This document shows, in pieces, positions 35,601 through 48,742 of a stretch of 64,000 bases of DNA. Positions within the stretch are counted from its first letter, which is position 1. The number at the start of each line of letters is the position of its first letter. The notes beneath the pieces are model-generated. The model saw only the letters and a program-made list of their open reading frames with translations. It made no database searches and had not been told where the DNA came from. The stretch comes from Anoplopoma fimbria (Eukaryota; Chordata; Actinopteri; Perciformes; Anoplopomatidae), in the NCBI RefSeq assembly GCF_027596085.1, contig NC_072449.1:23720522-23784521 (forward strand), in the 5' to 3' direction. Made by a program: the position numbers and the translations under genes.

Positions 35601-37137
35601 CATCAGCAGAAGATTCAGTTGCACCTTTTTCAACTTTGCCACCAATTTGCTGCTTTTCATCTCTGAGCATCTGTGCGTTTGTTGCACCAGATATGTCTGT
35701 GTCCTCTTCTGTCTTTTTCATTTTCTGTGGTTTACGTTGCTTTTCTTTTTTCTTGGCTGGTGTCTGACTGTTGTTGTTGTTGCTATATGAATCTATTTTG
35801 ACTTCCTCCTTTGGCTCAAGCTGCTCTGCAGATTCTGCTTTATTGATTTCCTTCTCAGGTTTATTCTGACTGAATTTATTTTTACATTTCCTCTTGTTCT
35901 TCATTTTGTTTTTCCACTGTTGTCTGTTCAGTAGCTCCGTGTTCTCTGGCTGCGATTTGATAATTTGGGTATCTGGTGTTTTGCCCAAAGGTGTGGTTTT
36001 TAGCTTCAGGGCCACTTGAGGGAGGAAAAAAACAAACAATTGGATATTATCATAATACTTGTTTTTTTATTTCATTTTTTATTTTTATCTTGTCTTTCTT
36101 TTACTATGTCTCTTGTGTGCACTTTACTCTATGCTGCTGTAAGCCTGCAAATTTCCCCGCTGCGGGACTAAGAAAGGATTATCTTATCTTATCTCATAGT
36201 TAAATACTGTGAACATCAACATTGTTGTTTATCAATCCAATGAATACTTCTCAACACTCTAAAATGTAAATACATATATAAAATGTAAGCCTTTAACCAG
36301 TTAATTACTCACCAAATTTGTTGTCTTTCTTCCTCTTTTTTGTTGCAAGTTCCTCCTCATTAACAGTCTGATCCAAGTCTCCATTCTCTTGCTGTTCTCC
36401 TGTTGTCTCTGCTTGCTTTCGCCTCTTACTCCTTTTCTTCTTTCTCTTGCTTTTTGCTGGGACCACGTCTGCCTCACTGTCACTGTCCTGTTGATGGTCG
36501 TCATTCTTCCACTCCGGTACTGACCCCAGGGTCTGCAGGGTCCGCAGCAGGCTCTTCTTTCCAACCACCTTGGACTGATCCAGGAATAAAATCAGATAAT
36601 ATAATTAGTCCTTTAACTGAAACCTGCAGCTTAATGTTGAAGACTGTCCAATATATCTTTGTAACTGTGGAAAATCACAATTTTAAAAAGGCTTCTTCTG
36701 CTACCAATTGCATTTCTTTCTTTTTTTTTTTTTTAAAGAAGAGCAAAGAAGTTATATAAAACTTGTATGATGTATTTATGCATTTGTTACTTACAAGCTA
36801 CTGTGTTTTTGTTAGCTTTTTGTTCAATTTTTCTATCCATTACTTCGTATCCAACATAACTTCAGCATATTAAATGCTTCCCTGCTTGACTGTCTGCCAG
36901 AGAACAGGAATCATCATCTTCTGCTATGTATGCTGTACTTGCACAACTCAGGATACTCAATAAAGCCATATATAATTATAGATGGTATGGAATACTGGTT
37001 ACCCCTCATTTTAATACAACTTGCACATTTACCTTGACATTTGTTCTGCCGTTCGTCTTCTGGGTGTTTCTTGGGACAGGTTTGCTCAGGACCTGAGCGT
37101 CTTGTTCGTCGCTCCAGTCTTCATCCTCATTAAACAT
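32698..37137 (-). CDS. rrp8: Ribosomal RNA-processing protein 8 (adenine-N1 methyltransferase)
   Basis: Coding exons, 5' to 3' on the minus strand: 37137-37033, 36574-36313, 36014-35168, 34017-33888, 33803-33697, 33600-33504, 32811-32698. Junctions are GT-AG, phases match, 1662 nt give 553 aa. The start [13 protein letters not shown] and the C-terminal half are typical of the family; the SAM-binding motif is [13 protein letters not shown] (about 410-422), followed by [29 protein letters not shown] and FKIVSK. Rrp8 methylates N1 of an adenosine in large-subunit rRNA in the nucleolus; the human protein (nucleomethylin) also joins a chromatin-silencing complex (family knowledge). The N-terminal ~280 residues are Lys/Glu-rich, low complexity and mostly in one 847-nt exon, making this protein about 100 residues longer than the human one. 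It is divergent from ILK and convergent with the Ig gene. Confidence 0.96.
33248..33414. mobile_element. Short retroposon with perfect 20-bp target-site duplication
   Basis: Flanked by identical 20-bp copies TTTATTTAATCTATATATA(preceded by T) at 33228-33247 and 33415-33434. The 167-bp body includes 'CAAAAACTCCCGCACACTGG' and 'CACGACGTTTCGGTGCGTAG' followed by 'ACCTTCATCAGG', a block seen in many dispersed fish repeats. It sits in the last RRP8 intron. The long duplication points to LINE-mediated insertion; the source LINE is not known to me. Confidence 0.75.
34018..35167 (-). other. RRP8 intron between coding exons 3 and 4
   Basis: An 1150-bp intron (minus strand, donor GTGAGA, acceptor TTTCAG). 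The segment about 34715-34990 has a 'CAGTTGCTGAAGAAGGCTTC' block suggestive of an old dispersed repeat, but no ends are definable. Confidence 0.6.
36125..36196 (+). repeat. LINE/SINE 3' tail with (ATCTT)n
   Basis: 'GCAAATTTCCCCGCTGCGGG' then ACTAAGAAAGGATT and three ATCTT units. This is a very frequent 3' end of fish non-LTR elements. It lies in an RRP8 intron. Confidence 0.65.
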
Positions 37138-37149
37138 GTTTCCAGGAGG

Positions 37150-37263
37150 ACTTTAAGAAACACACATACGAATGTAAACCACTGCTGAAGACGAGAAAAC
37201 GACTCTGCCAATGTCACTGCTTCTCTATCAACGCGGCTAACTCGGCTAATTCAACAACTCACC
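37150..37263 (-). other. Candidate 5' UTR intron of RRP8
   Basis: On the minus strand a GTGAGT donor (37262-37257) and a TTCTTAAAG acceptor (37151) would remove 112 nt and leave 13 nt of leader before the ATG at 37137. Predicted from the splice sites only. Confidence 0.4.
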
Positions 37264-37461
37264 AGTTTGTCTCAAGGCAGAAGCTATGTTACTTGTCAAA
37301 CGGCTCGTTTCGTTGATGGCGTTGTTTGTATAAAAAGTATTTCTTAAATAAACATGTACATTTATTGAATAGCTGCAAAAACTTCTTGTCAAAAGCAAAA
37401 GCCACGTTGGTTTGTCTCATGTGCGTGAAGGAAGCAAAACAGAAGCACAGGCGCATGTGGA

Positions 37462-37469
37462 TGACGTAA
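37462..37469. promoter_or_regulatory. CRE/ATF-like site upstream of RRP8
   Basis: TGACGTAA about 325 bp before the RRP8 start codon, next to 'CTTGTGGGACGTGAAGTTC'. Functional use is unproven. Confidence 0.25.
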
Positions 37470-38134
37470 GCACACCAAAGGCTTGTGGGACGTGAAGTTC
37501 TTAGAAACCACAACTACAGATGAACCTTCATTTTCTGCTCAAATTCAGGATTTGTAGAATTCAAATTCAACTAGGCTACTTGTATCACTAATACAAATGA
37601 TTATTATTTTTTTAATAATAATCATCATCATTTTCATCATCATCTCAAGCACTCTGAACTGTAATGAATGAATATATGTGTTTATAAAGTCTTGTTTTAT
37701 AAAGTCTTGTTTTATATTTAAACATACTTATATATTTACAATTTGTACTATTTACATGCAATTTACTTTGTAAATTTTAGTGCATACTTATAAATATATA
37801 ATTACTAAATATGAAATTGTTTCATAAGAAATATGAAAAGTTTATGTTTTAAAACAAAATAACTTTACAGCTAAAAAGGGGGCAACTGGAAATGTGCAAT
37901 TATTCACAGTACAATTTGCCAGTTTTTAAACCTTGGTATTTAAGAAATACTATTTTATTTCAGCTGTTTCTGTTCTATTACAGCCTGAAAGTGAAACTAG
38001 AAACATATTTCCAGTCTATGGGGAGATCATTTTGTGTTTGTACATATTCACTTTACAATTCAAAATGATAAGCATCATATCACATCATTGGACATAATAC
38101 CAAAATAAGAAATATTATTTGTTTGAACATGCAC

Positions 38135-38225
38135 ACAAAGTATTGATTTACTTTACCTTACTTTACTTGAGTAAATCCATTTTATGCTATTTTATACAAT
38201 TCAGAAGGGACATATTGTGCATTTA
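38135..38225. repeat. Fragment of the 'AAGTAAAAGTAC' repeat family
   Basis: 'TACTTGAGTAAATCCATTTTA' (part) and 'TGCTATTTTATACAATTCAG' then 'AAGGGACATATTGT' match the family at 15180-15475 and 18820-18960. It lies in the RRP8-ILK intergenic interval. Confidence 0.6.
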
Positions 38226-38319
38226 ACTCCACCTCATTATGTTATACCTCTAGTTACTCTGCAGATTCTTCTTCTAACATAACTATGACCCGAGGCTGTG
38301 GATAGTGTGGCTCCATGCA

Positions 38320-38497
38320 GTGCTCCCTGCGGCCTGTAGGGGGCGGGGCGCCGTCTTCCTCCTCTGAACGAAACCCACGTCCGTACGGCGGCGCTGAGGG
38401 TGTGGACGTCCCACAGCATTCAATCTACCGGAGACAACATCACGCTGCTAATCACTACTAACCCACCCAATCACTCTGCGACAGGCGTTTATCCACG
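38320..38497 (+). other. Probable noncoding first exon and promoter of ILK
   Basis: A CpG-rich segment ('CCGTACGGCGGCGCTGAGGG') ends at a strong donor, CCACG|GTAAGT (38497/38498), with no in-frame start. The coding start follows 1.5 kb later, so this is most simply the 5' UTR exon. The exact transcription start cannot be read from the sequence. Confidence 0.5.
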
Positions 38498-38747
38498 GTA
38501 AGTGTATCGACACATTTAACATCGGGTTGGGCTTTTTGAGCCACCAAATGATGCTGTTTACTGTGCATGAAGTGAAGCCAGCGTGAAATAAGAGGACAGG
38601 GCTTCATGATAGTCGGTTAGCTTGTTAGCCAGGTCTCGTTTTGTCAACCAGAGGATGCGTGCTAATGCGTGGAGCTAACCTGTAGTTTGATCCACTGTAC
38701 TAGAAGTACACGGTGGGAATGACAGGAGCTGGAGGGATAAGCAGCTA

Positions 38748-38818
38748 ACGTGAACGAGCTATTCTTCTACGTGAACGAGCTATTCTTCTACGTGAACGAG
38801 CTATTCTTCTACGTGAAC
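38748..38818. repeat. 21-bp minisatellite in the ILK first intron
   Basis: ACGTGAACGAGCTATTCTTC plus T is repeated three times exactly (38748-38768, 38769-38789, 38790-38810) and followed by a partial ACGTGAAC. Each unit has an ACGTGA core. Confidence 0.9.
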
Positions 38819-39239
38819 TATAGCTCTGCTGTGAGTGGGCTGATAACAGTGAGACTCACTACTGTGACACAAGACTGTAGCTGTGTTTATGTTAACTACA
38901 TGAACAAATCCCACTAAAACACAAAGCCAACATCAGTGGATTGAAGCCATGTTAAATTGCCCTTCAATACAACGTTAGTAGTAGGAGTCATCTACCATAG
39001 ATGTAGTTTAAGTTTGAGTGATTGGCTTAATCAACAGTTTTATATGTATTTCTTAATTCATAGTGTTTTTGAATAAAAGTCAAAAATTTTGATAACAATA
39101 TCAATAATATATACAATATCTTCAGTGATGTCTTTCAATTATGTATTTCATGTAGACAACACATACTTCCATCATAGTCCAGACTGTGGGAAATTTACTT
39201 TTTTTTATTGTTATTATAATTTTTTGAATGACATGTTTC

Positions 39240-39506
39240 CTATTAGAAATTAAGACGGTTCAATCGGACATCTTCAAATAGCTTGTTTTGTCCCCAAAAT
39301 GGCCCCGAACTCCTAAATTAATTTCAGCTAAGCATGACATTAGAGAGAGAAAAAGCATTAAATCATCAAAACTGAGAAGCTGTAATAAGGTAATGTTTGC
39401 CTTATTTTTATTTATTAATGTCTTCAACAACTGATCCATTATCAAAATAGTTGCAGATACACTTTCTGTCGATGAATCAACTTGCCTAACTGATTAATCA
39501 AATATT
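39240..39506. repeat. Degraded hAT-type MITE copy (1 of 3 in ILK 5' introns)
   Basis: 'GGACATCTTCAAATAGCTTG' + TTTTGTCC, 'AAAACTGAGAAGCTG', 'CCATTATCAAAATAGTTGCAG' (part) and 'CTTTCTGTCGATGAATCAAC' are the landmark order of a very common fish hAT MITE. Ends are eroded. Confidence 0.65.
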
Positions 39507-39971
39507 CAAACATTAATACAGTACACAATAGTACAGAATTAAGCATGACACTGGACAACGATATTTGTCTATGCTTGTGTACAGGGTGCTAGTCACAACC
39601 AAGTGTTGTGAGTCACTCAGTATTCTGGGCGGATACGATTGCTCAACACTAGATTTCTTGGTTGCTTGTCTTACTTCTTCTTAGGTTTTCACTACAGGGT
39701 CATACCAGTGAGGGTTTATCGTCTAGGATAGAGATCAAATAGATGGAAAAATGTGTTAACAAACCAACTTCACTATTTTGTCTCGCCTTTTTAAGGTTTG
39801 CTGGAGTGCTGTTCAGCTTCTCTGAAGGTGTCCCTCATTACCCCAGATGAGGGACTGATGCTGGCCAGGACCCTGCTGAACCCCTCGGGTCACCTCTCTC
39901 ATCTGTCCCAATACAGTTCTGCATCTGCTCCCACGGGTGTACCTTAAGAGAAGGAGAATTCACAAGCCAAA

Positions 39972-42900
39972 ATGGATGATATCTTCACGCAGTGCCGGGA
40001 AGGCAATGCAGTGGCAGTTCGCTTATGGTTGGACAATACAGAGAATGACCTCAATCAAGGGTGAGTCAAATTTTTCTTTTGCCTTTACTTGCCAGGGTAA
40101 AGGTGAAAGAATTTCACCTCATGTTGCAATTCTTCAACAATCATGTCACAATAACCAGGGCCAAACTTTTCTTTTATTTGAAACAACATATCTATACATG
40201 CTGGCCCTAACAGACACTGGCATGTGTTTTGAGATTATTTATCTTCATTTTTAAACCAATGATTACTTTTGCAAGTTGTGCTTAATCTGCATGATACTTG
40301 CCACAATATTAATTTGTCATGCTAAATAATGTTAATCAGAATCTCAATTAGTTAGGAGGTGCACTGTAGATTCATTGCTTGTTTAAATGTGTCATTCTCA
40401 AACCCAGTTGCCTAGGCAGGCGGAGAGCCCGCCTCTCCAGTCTTTAGAGAGATCTTGGCCTGTGATTGAACCCATTTCCTTGTGGGCACATGTTTATGTC
40501 AAGAATGCCAGTGGAGTAATTCAAAAGGGTGATGTTGGACAGGAAACCTGCTGTGATTGTAGAGTTAGACATGCATTCAGTTGCTGCAACTGAATTTAGG
40601 CCTTATGGAAATTAAAATAAAGAATGGACTGGAAATAACTGCAAATAATACTGCAGGCTTCTGTAGGATTGCACGTTTATTATACAAAATATCTGTTTGA
40701 TAGCTACAGATCTGAGCGGCTTCGGTATCCTCCGCTGACTTTGTAAAGAAGAACTTGGCCGAGCTTGCCGGTCAAGTAGTGTTGGCCACCCGGGAAGCTT
40801 CCCTTTTTTACTCCTCTGTCCAAGATTTAGACTACTGGTATTTATTTTCGGAGCAAACTGAGTCTATTTATTTTTTATGATTGTTTACTTTGGAGCTTCT
40901 CTCTTTTTGTCGGTTGAGCACATTACTAACTAGTTGGGTTCCTTTTTTTTTTATACAGCATTTCATACAAATTACTTTTCAGGACATGGTGTCAACAATC
41001 GGTGGCTTCCTAGAAAGCAGTATTTTCATTTTCTTTGAATACTGTCGCAAAGATTACCAAAAAAATTTTGTTGGAGAGAAGTGACTGAAAGCGGCAAGAA
41101 GTAAAGTACTTTGTCTGACCTAGTAATTATGTGATTAATAATACGTCAGTGTGTGAAAAGATGGGATTGTTGTGTTGCCTTCTGAGGCACAAAGATGCCT
41201 TTATGTTAGAAATAGTAAATTGTTTTTGGTCAGTGTCTTCTTGTTTGAGGCCCTTTTGCTGTTAAGATAAAAGAAGGATTCATACCTTTTTTATTTTAAT
41301 ATTTTAATATTGAAGAATAGTTTTTAAATTATAATAATATGCAAGAAATTAATAAGCAAGTAAGTCAGCATGCGTAAGATGCCAAATACTATTTTTATGT
41401 TGCAGCTTTGTGGTGTTTTTTCCTTTTTAAGCTTCATTATTTGTGCAGAAAAAAAGAGAGATTTGTTCTGCGCTGAATTTCTGTCTATTTCAACTTTACC
41501 CAAGTTTTCCCATTGTTGTAAGACAGTATGATTGCATCGAGCCAGTGTGGATGCATGATGCATTCCCAACATGTGGCTCGTCCATTAGCTGATTGCATGT
41601 CAAGATCCCTTTTCCGGTTGATGTATCTCTCCCTGTGGGGGAAAAACTGTTATTCTTCCCTTTTTTATTTCCCTACAGAACTTGTAGTTCTTCCCCTCCT
41701 ATATTTCAGTTATCGCACTACATCTCAGCCTAACAGATCCTCACTGTAATATTTGCCATGTTCCTCGATGGTCGTGTGTTTACACTGATGTAACTCCCAG
41801 AGAGTCGTAGTGGAATGCTGAATCTCCTTACAAGGAATAACACCCAGGCCTCGAGGGAACCGTCTACCACCTACCAAAACCGGGAGAGAGGGGGAGGAGA
41901 TTATTGTAGTGGGGCAGGACTGGAGTTATGTGTGACGAGACAGAGGATCTTTGTGTGTGCATGTATGGGGGGGGGGGGGGGGGGTATAGTGAATTTTTCA
42001 CCAGAGAAATGCACAGTAAGCCATAGCAGGGCACATCACCATCTCCTCCTCCACTCATGTTTCCTGTTTGTCTCCCAGTGGTATTAGATAGCTCCAATCA
42101 TTTCCTTTCAACATTTCCTCAAAGTTTACAAGAGTTAATTACAAAGTTTAAAACAAATTTGTCTACAGTCTACTCTCTGGTCCACTCTGAATATGTTTTA
42201 GACTGCTTCTTTTCTAGTTGGTGCATAATGTTAGTACGGGTCATAACTCTGTGTTGAAATTAACATGTCATTTTTAAATTAAAGTTATATGTAGAGCTGA
42301 AACAATAAGTCAGTTAATCGATTAGGCTGCAACTGATTATTATGTTCTTGAATAATTGTGAAATTGTGTTTTATTTTTTTTAATATTTTGTATTATCTGC
42401 TGGTGAATTTTCTCACGATCGACTCATCGATTTATTGGCTAGTCGTTTCATCTCTAAATTAATAAATTGGCTGAAAATTCAACTGTTAAACTTAATAGTT
42501 TATATTGCCTGTTCCAGCCTCGTAAATGTGCAGACTTGCTGCTCTTCCATGTCCTACTTTATAATAAATTGAATACAGTATCTTTGGGTTTTAGACTGTT
42601 AGTCCGACAATAGTTCAAATTCTGCAAAACAATCTTGGGCTTGAAAGGGTTATGAGACCCTGTGCTCTACCTCCATTCCCCAGTGCCCCATTTATGTTGT
42701 GTTTGGCCTCAGTTGACTGAGGTTGATGCTCCTATGATTTCTTTGGCCTTTGAGTGTGTAAGCGTGGCTTTGATGGTTATCTGTATTTTAGTCTCTTGTC
42801 TAAATGTGCATCAAAAAGAAGTCCTGTCCATGTGTGAATAACAGTTCGAGCAAAACGCTTTCCCTTTCACTCATGATTGATATGAACAGTAGGACAGCAC

Positions 42901-45900
42901 ACATTTTAATGGAGTTGTTTACCATGTTGTTAAGATTGCGGCTCCTTGTTAGGGAAGGAGCTAGATTTACAGTGTGAATACTGATTTTATATATAACCTA
43001 TTTTGGTGGGAGCAGCAGTTGCTGCTGTTGCTCTGCATTGCAAGCAGACAGTGGTCTTGAGGCTTGTTGCAGCAGGTAGAAACTGTCTCAGAAGAATCAG
43101 TGTGAGCAGTTTATGTGAATGAGGCAACACAGATTTTCAGGTATGCTTCCCCAATTAACTTTAACAATACTCATTCAACCCATTTAGGATCAGTACATTT
43201 GCATAACGGATTTTGTGTGACATCTCTATTCTGCAGCTATTGCAGAAAGGCTCAGTTATCAACTGAAGTGATCAGAACATTAACAATTGTTTTCTTAATC
43301 TGAGATTAATGTATTGGCCCTTAAAGCATTGTGTAGGGATGTCCTGATCAGGTTTATTTTTGGCCCTGATCTGCCTTTTCATATTGGGTGTCTGCTGATA
43401 TTGACTGTTGAAACTGACTTGATGCCATCTGCATCAAGGGAGAAGAAGTATCACTCTGTTGGAGTTTTTGGAAAACAGTCAGTCTACTCTAAGTTGTAAC
43501 ACAGTTTTACAGATTGAAAGGATTTACCTCAGAAATGATCTTCGGCTAAGGTAGAGGAGAGCAGAGATGCAACACCAGCAGGCTGAGGTGGACAAAACGC
43601 AGTCAAGTAAGATAAAGGGAGGATACGGACTCTGATTGGCTTAGCATCAACTCAGGACGTCTCGAACACTGTATATTCCTAAGGGTGTTAGTAGTTGTAG
43701 TTAACGTAGAGTGCCATAAATGCTGCTTTTCTCACGCACTGTATGCTCAACAGTATTTTATAGAGCAGAAACTATCTATTTGACTTTTCAGGTGACAGAA
43801 TAAAGAATACAAATTCTACAAAAGTAATTCTCTCCAATGTAGAGACATTGTCGTTCCTTTCATTTGTTAAATGTTTCTGTGAATTTGGTCCTGTGGCTCG
43901 TTCTATGACCTGGTGGGGATGTGGGGGCACAGACACACAAGGGCTCTTCCTCTGGCTTTTCCGTCTGCCAAACTGAGCACTGTTGGCAGGTGGAAGTGCC
44001 TGAAATAAATTCCTGCAACCAGTGTGGAGGGGCTGAGCAGGAGAAAACCCTGGCACTCAAGTGCCTTTGGGTTATGGGGATGAAGCTAGCTTAAAGGGAA
44101 AATCTATCCTATAAAAAGGCCCCCGAATAGAAATACACACACAGAAAGCAGAGGCCTGAACCTCACTTGATGTGTAAGTACATTTCTAGCAGTTACATGT
44201 GGATTGGAGCCCGTTTGTTGATAATACATAATCATTAGTCTATTACCAAGTGGTGATGAATGATATTTAAAAAATATAATGCATTATTTTAGACATTTGG
44301 GATAAACATTGTAATATTAGAAAAAAAAAGGTTACGTGATTTCTCAAGAATCACAGGAAGAAACAATGAGAGAAAGAAAGTGATGTGTTTTTGGTCCATA
44401 TTTTCTAACTAAAATGTATTTTTATGTCTGCCTCTCTTTTGATTCTCTCTTTAACCGTACATCCAAATGTCTGATTGTGAATAAATTAATTCCCCAAATT
44501 CCAAGATGACATCTTCAAAACTAGTTTCAGTATATAAGGTAGTAAGTTAAAAAAATGATATTAAACAAAGAAATACATCAAATTGGCACACTGAAAGAGC
44601 GGAAACCAGAGAATTACTTTATTTATTTTTATATTTAAACTTTAAGTCAACTATCAAAATAGTAGCAGATAGCTTTTATGTAGATTGACTAATAAATGCA
44701 GCGACTAATCGTTTCAGCTCTAGTTATTTGCAAATTGTGAATCTAAATAGTTAAATAAGCAGGATGCTAATTTTGTTAATGCTTGCTTATAAATAATAGA
44801 GCAATAAACTTCACAACCCTACTTCCTTCCCTAAACAGACTCGAGCTTGAAACAGAAAACTTGTAAAAATCAGTGAAGTGGGTCTGCGGGGAGTTTTTCT
44901 CTCATAAACTTAGTCTAATTAGTTTTTAGGATTTGGCCTTTTAGTCTGAGAGGAAATTGCCCGCAGAGCATATCTGGTGTGGCTGCTGCAGGTCACCCAG
45001 ATGCACAGATAGATGTGTGTTTTGGTACTGAGGGTCTCTGTGGGGTTGTTTTGAGCAGAGCATTGCAGGATGTGTGAATACAAGCCAGCGAATTGATGGC
45101 GGGGGGGCAGAGGGTTCAGATTCCTGCAGATTCATAATACTCCCTCAGTTCTCGGATCACATTATTATGCTGTCTGCCTACTCATAATTTCTGAGCAAGT
45201 GCATAACTTTATTATCTGGAGGACTGTGCTGTGTCTTGGCACAAACAATAAAGACCTTGATGGAAAAGGAGTGTGTGTGAAAAGTAGAATATGGGGTCAG
45301 TGCACTCCAGCTGTTTCAGTGGAGGAGAGAGGGAGAGGAGGGATCTGGATGAGAGGATGGGGGAGTTGTGAGACTCGGATGAGGGAGGAAACTTGGTTTG
45401 AGATAAAGAGGAGGAGGTGACAACAGCCATGGGGAGAGGGTAAAGAAATGAAGAATGACAGCTGAAGGGAGTCTCACTGGGCCTTATAAGGACTGCAGCA
45501 AATGCTCGGCATACAGTTTTGTTTTTTTCCGCCAGTCTTTTCCTGATTGACTCTCTGTCACTCAGCTCTTACTGGGTCTTAATCTCTCAGTCTTTATCTC
45601 TTTTTCTCTGAGGAGGCACGCCATCAGACACTCTGTCAAGGCCACTGTCCTAACATGTGTCACTGCCAGTGTCACTGAGACAAAGAGGAATGATGAGCAC
45701 CATACGGTCTATTAGCTGTTGCCTGAGTCTGAATTGCGTCAACTTCCTTCTTCTGAGGAAGATGACAGAAGTGTCAAAGTACTGAAAAGCCATTCCAAAC
45801 TTTCTATTATTTATTCTACCCATATAAGTTTAATTGGGGACAGAGACCTAATGAAGGGAAGATTTATTGCCTGTCTGTTAATTGGCAGTTTAACATATTG

Positions 45901-48679
45901 CAATGTGAATGTTTAGTTTTTTTTGTCTTTTGAACTGAGCAATTCTTACAGGCACTCAGGGTGTGTGTGCAATGCAATTAGCTTGTTATATTGATAATTT
46001 TGATGTTGACAGCCCATTTTTCTCTCTGGAATGCACACTGTCCCTTTTTGAAAAGTGATATTGTCAAAGCAAAACACACACTCCAAAATACAGTACCAGT
46101 TTGTTACACTTGGCAATGTGCCAATTATACCGCAGAGTTGTTTGGAGGGAAAAACCTAATGGGGATAACCAAGGGGCTAAAGTTGCTGCTGTATTTATTT
46201 TTTTTTTCTCTCCCTCAAGTGATACAAAGAATAACTGCAAGACAGGCAGGAAAAGTAGCTTTGTCCTTGCTTTGCTGAAGGTTTTGGCAAAGCCTGTGCT
46301 GAATATGAATTCTCCTCTCCCCCCGTAGAGATGACCACGGCTTCAGCCCTCTCCACTGGGCATGCAGGGAGGGCCGCTCCAACGTGGTGGACATGCTCAT
46401 CATGAGAGGGGCTCGCATTAACGTCATGAATCGCGGCGACGACACGCCTCTGCACCTGGCCTCCAGCCATGGACATCGCGACATCGTTGGAAAGGTACGG
46501 TTTATGTAAACACCGGGGCATAAACAAAGGGATGCTGGAAAAGGTCACTTCCTGATTCGTTTGGTCATCCTCCTCTGTAAAAAGTTATATATATATGTCT
46601 ATATATGTCTTCAAATTTGATTCATGAACACAGGATATTACGAAACCTAAATGTTGTCATCTGAAGAGCAGTCATAGATACAAAGGTCTTGTCTGTTCTT
46701 GCAGTTTCATCACAAGCAATTCTAACTAAAAGGAGGAAAACATTTGTCAGTGTTGAGGGAAAGTTTCAATTGCTGCAAGTATGATAATAAAACCTGCTTA
46801 CTACTATACTTGTTAACAAGCTATTTATGATTATGAGATATGTTTATTAAGTTATTAAGTATATTTTTCAAATATATCTTAGGGCGTATAGGACAAATAC
46901 ATCAGCTGCAGGCTGAATCTATGGCTGATGGACATTTTGTGGCTTATTTTATTCATCCAAAAAAATAAACATTTAAAAAAAAAGAAATTTGCAGCTGCAA
47001 TTCAGCCGGCAATGCAGGGATCCATTCACAGACCAGTCTGTGTCTGCAAAGGCGCCTGTGCAACATACAAATTGGGTGTAGCTACTGTATGTCCTGTTTA
47101 AAGGCTTTGTTATCCACTAGTTTGCTATTGGAGATGCATCATGCAGTGCTGTGTTTGAAACTCCATGTGGCTGCAGAATTTTTCTAATAGGGTTTGTAAT
47201 ACAGCATATCTGGTTTGTGAATTAAAACCATAAATGAATTGCCATTATATTGTATTTGTTTCATGAAAGTTTTACAAAAATATGAGGCTATTTTGTAAAT
47301 GTATCACATGCCATAATGTGAGGCCTCTGCTCCAGAGTGTCTGATTTAGAGCTGCTGCCAGGCAGCTATTGAGTTTAATGTTAGGCATGTCTCAATACCT
47401 CTGGTATGTGTTCACGGGCAAGAAAAAACTTCCATGATTTTTGTTGGCAGCATTAACACTCATCCCTGTGTACAGCCCAAACAAGATCTGACCAGCCTGG
47501 TTTTTTTATATAATCCTTTGTTTCTGCTTCTCTTTCAGCTGATCCAGTGCAAAGCAGACACTAATGCAGCTAATGAACACGGGAACACACCACTGCATTA
47601 CGCCTGCTTCTGGGGCCAAGACCTTGTGGCTGAGGTTAGTGCTCCCCCTGGTGGTGCTGAAGCTGAGACTTATCTGATTTTAAGTGCAAGTCCCATCACA
47701 ATGAACCATTAAAGTAGTGCTGACATAAATCTATCCTTTCACTCAGGACCTTGTGACTAACGGGGCTCAGGTGAGCATCTGTAACAAATATGGGGAAACT
47801 CCTCTGGACAAAGCCAAACCTCACCTGCGTGAACTCCTCAGAGGTATCCTGACTCACTGTCACCTCTTCCCTCATTCCAACAGGATTAAATGGATGTCTT
47901 TGTTTTCAATAGTCTTTGTTTTCAATATTCTCATTGCAAACTATCCCTCCACCACACAGAAAAAGCTGAGAAAATGGGACAGAACTTGGCTAAAATTCCC
48001 TTCAAGGACACGTTCTGGAAAGGCACCACCAGAACTCGACCCCGTGAGTCCCACACACACATAAACCAGTTTATTAGCTGACCAGGTTCCATCACTTGGT
48101 TTGGTCACAGTGCTGCATGCAAGGGACGATGTTCCTTGCTGGCCAGGCAACCAATTTTAATGTTTGAAGTTTCACATGAATAGCAGGGCTTTTGTCTCAA
48201 CCCCATCTTCTGTTTACAGGCAATGGCACATTGAACAAACATGCAGGCATTGACTTCAAACAGCTCTCTCTCCTGGCCAAAATAAATGAGAACCAGTCTG
48301 GAGAGGTACTACTGCTCTTGTTCTTCTATCCTTTCCATTTATTACTCAATGGTCATGCAGAGTTACATGTCATTAATTTCACTTTTTTTTTTATCTGATT
48401 CTTGTCCGTAGCTGTGGCAAGGGCGCTGGCAAGGAAATGAGGTTGTTGTTAAGGTGCTTAAAGTTCGTGACTGGACCACTAGGAAAAGCCGAGACTTCAA
48501 TGAGGAATATCCCAAACTCAGGTTATTATTTAATCCTTTTTTACAGTATCTATGTTCCGTGGTTACTCATTTGTCTGTTTGCATTGTTTTGAACCAAACT
48601 TTATTTATTATTTCCTTTATGGGGTATTGCATCTCACACAAGCCATCTGTTTATGTCAAATTCTCTGTGGGTTTCCCTT

Positions 48680-48742
<63 letters not shown>

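Larger units (their letters stand above)
40061..46328 (+). other. Large first coding-side intron of ILK
   Basis: A 6.3-kb intron (donor GTGAGT, acceptor CCGTAG). It holds MITE fragments at 42292-42457, 43335-43500 and 44498-44722 and a G18 run at 41967-41984. No nested gene is supported; the short frames have no domain or splice evidence. Confidence 0.8.

Noticed and set aside
35273..35767. 164-codon plus-strand open frame
   Set aside because: Antisense shadow of the long RRP8 exon, whose minus-strand reading has matching splice sites and family motifs.
46195..46548. 117-codon minus-strand open frame
   Set aside because: Antisense to the ILK ankyrin exon at 46329-46494.
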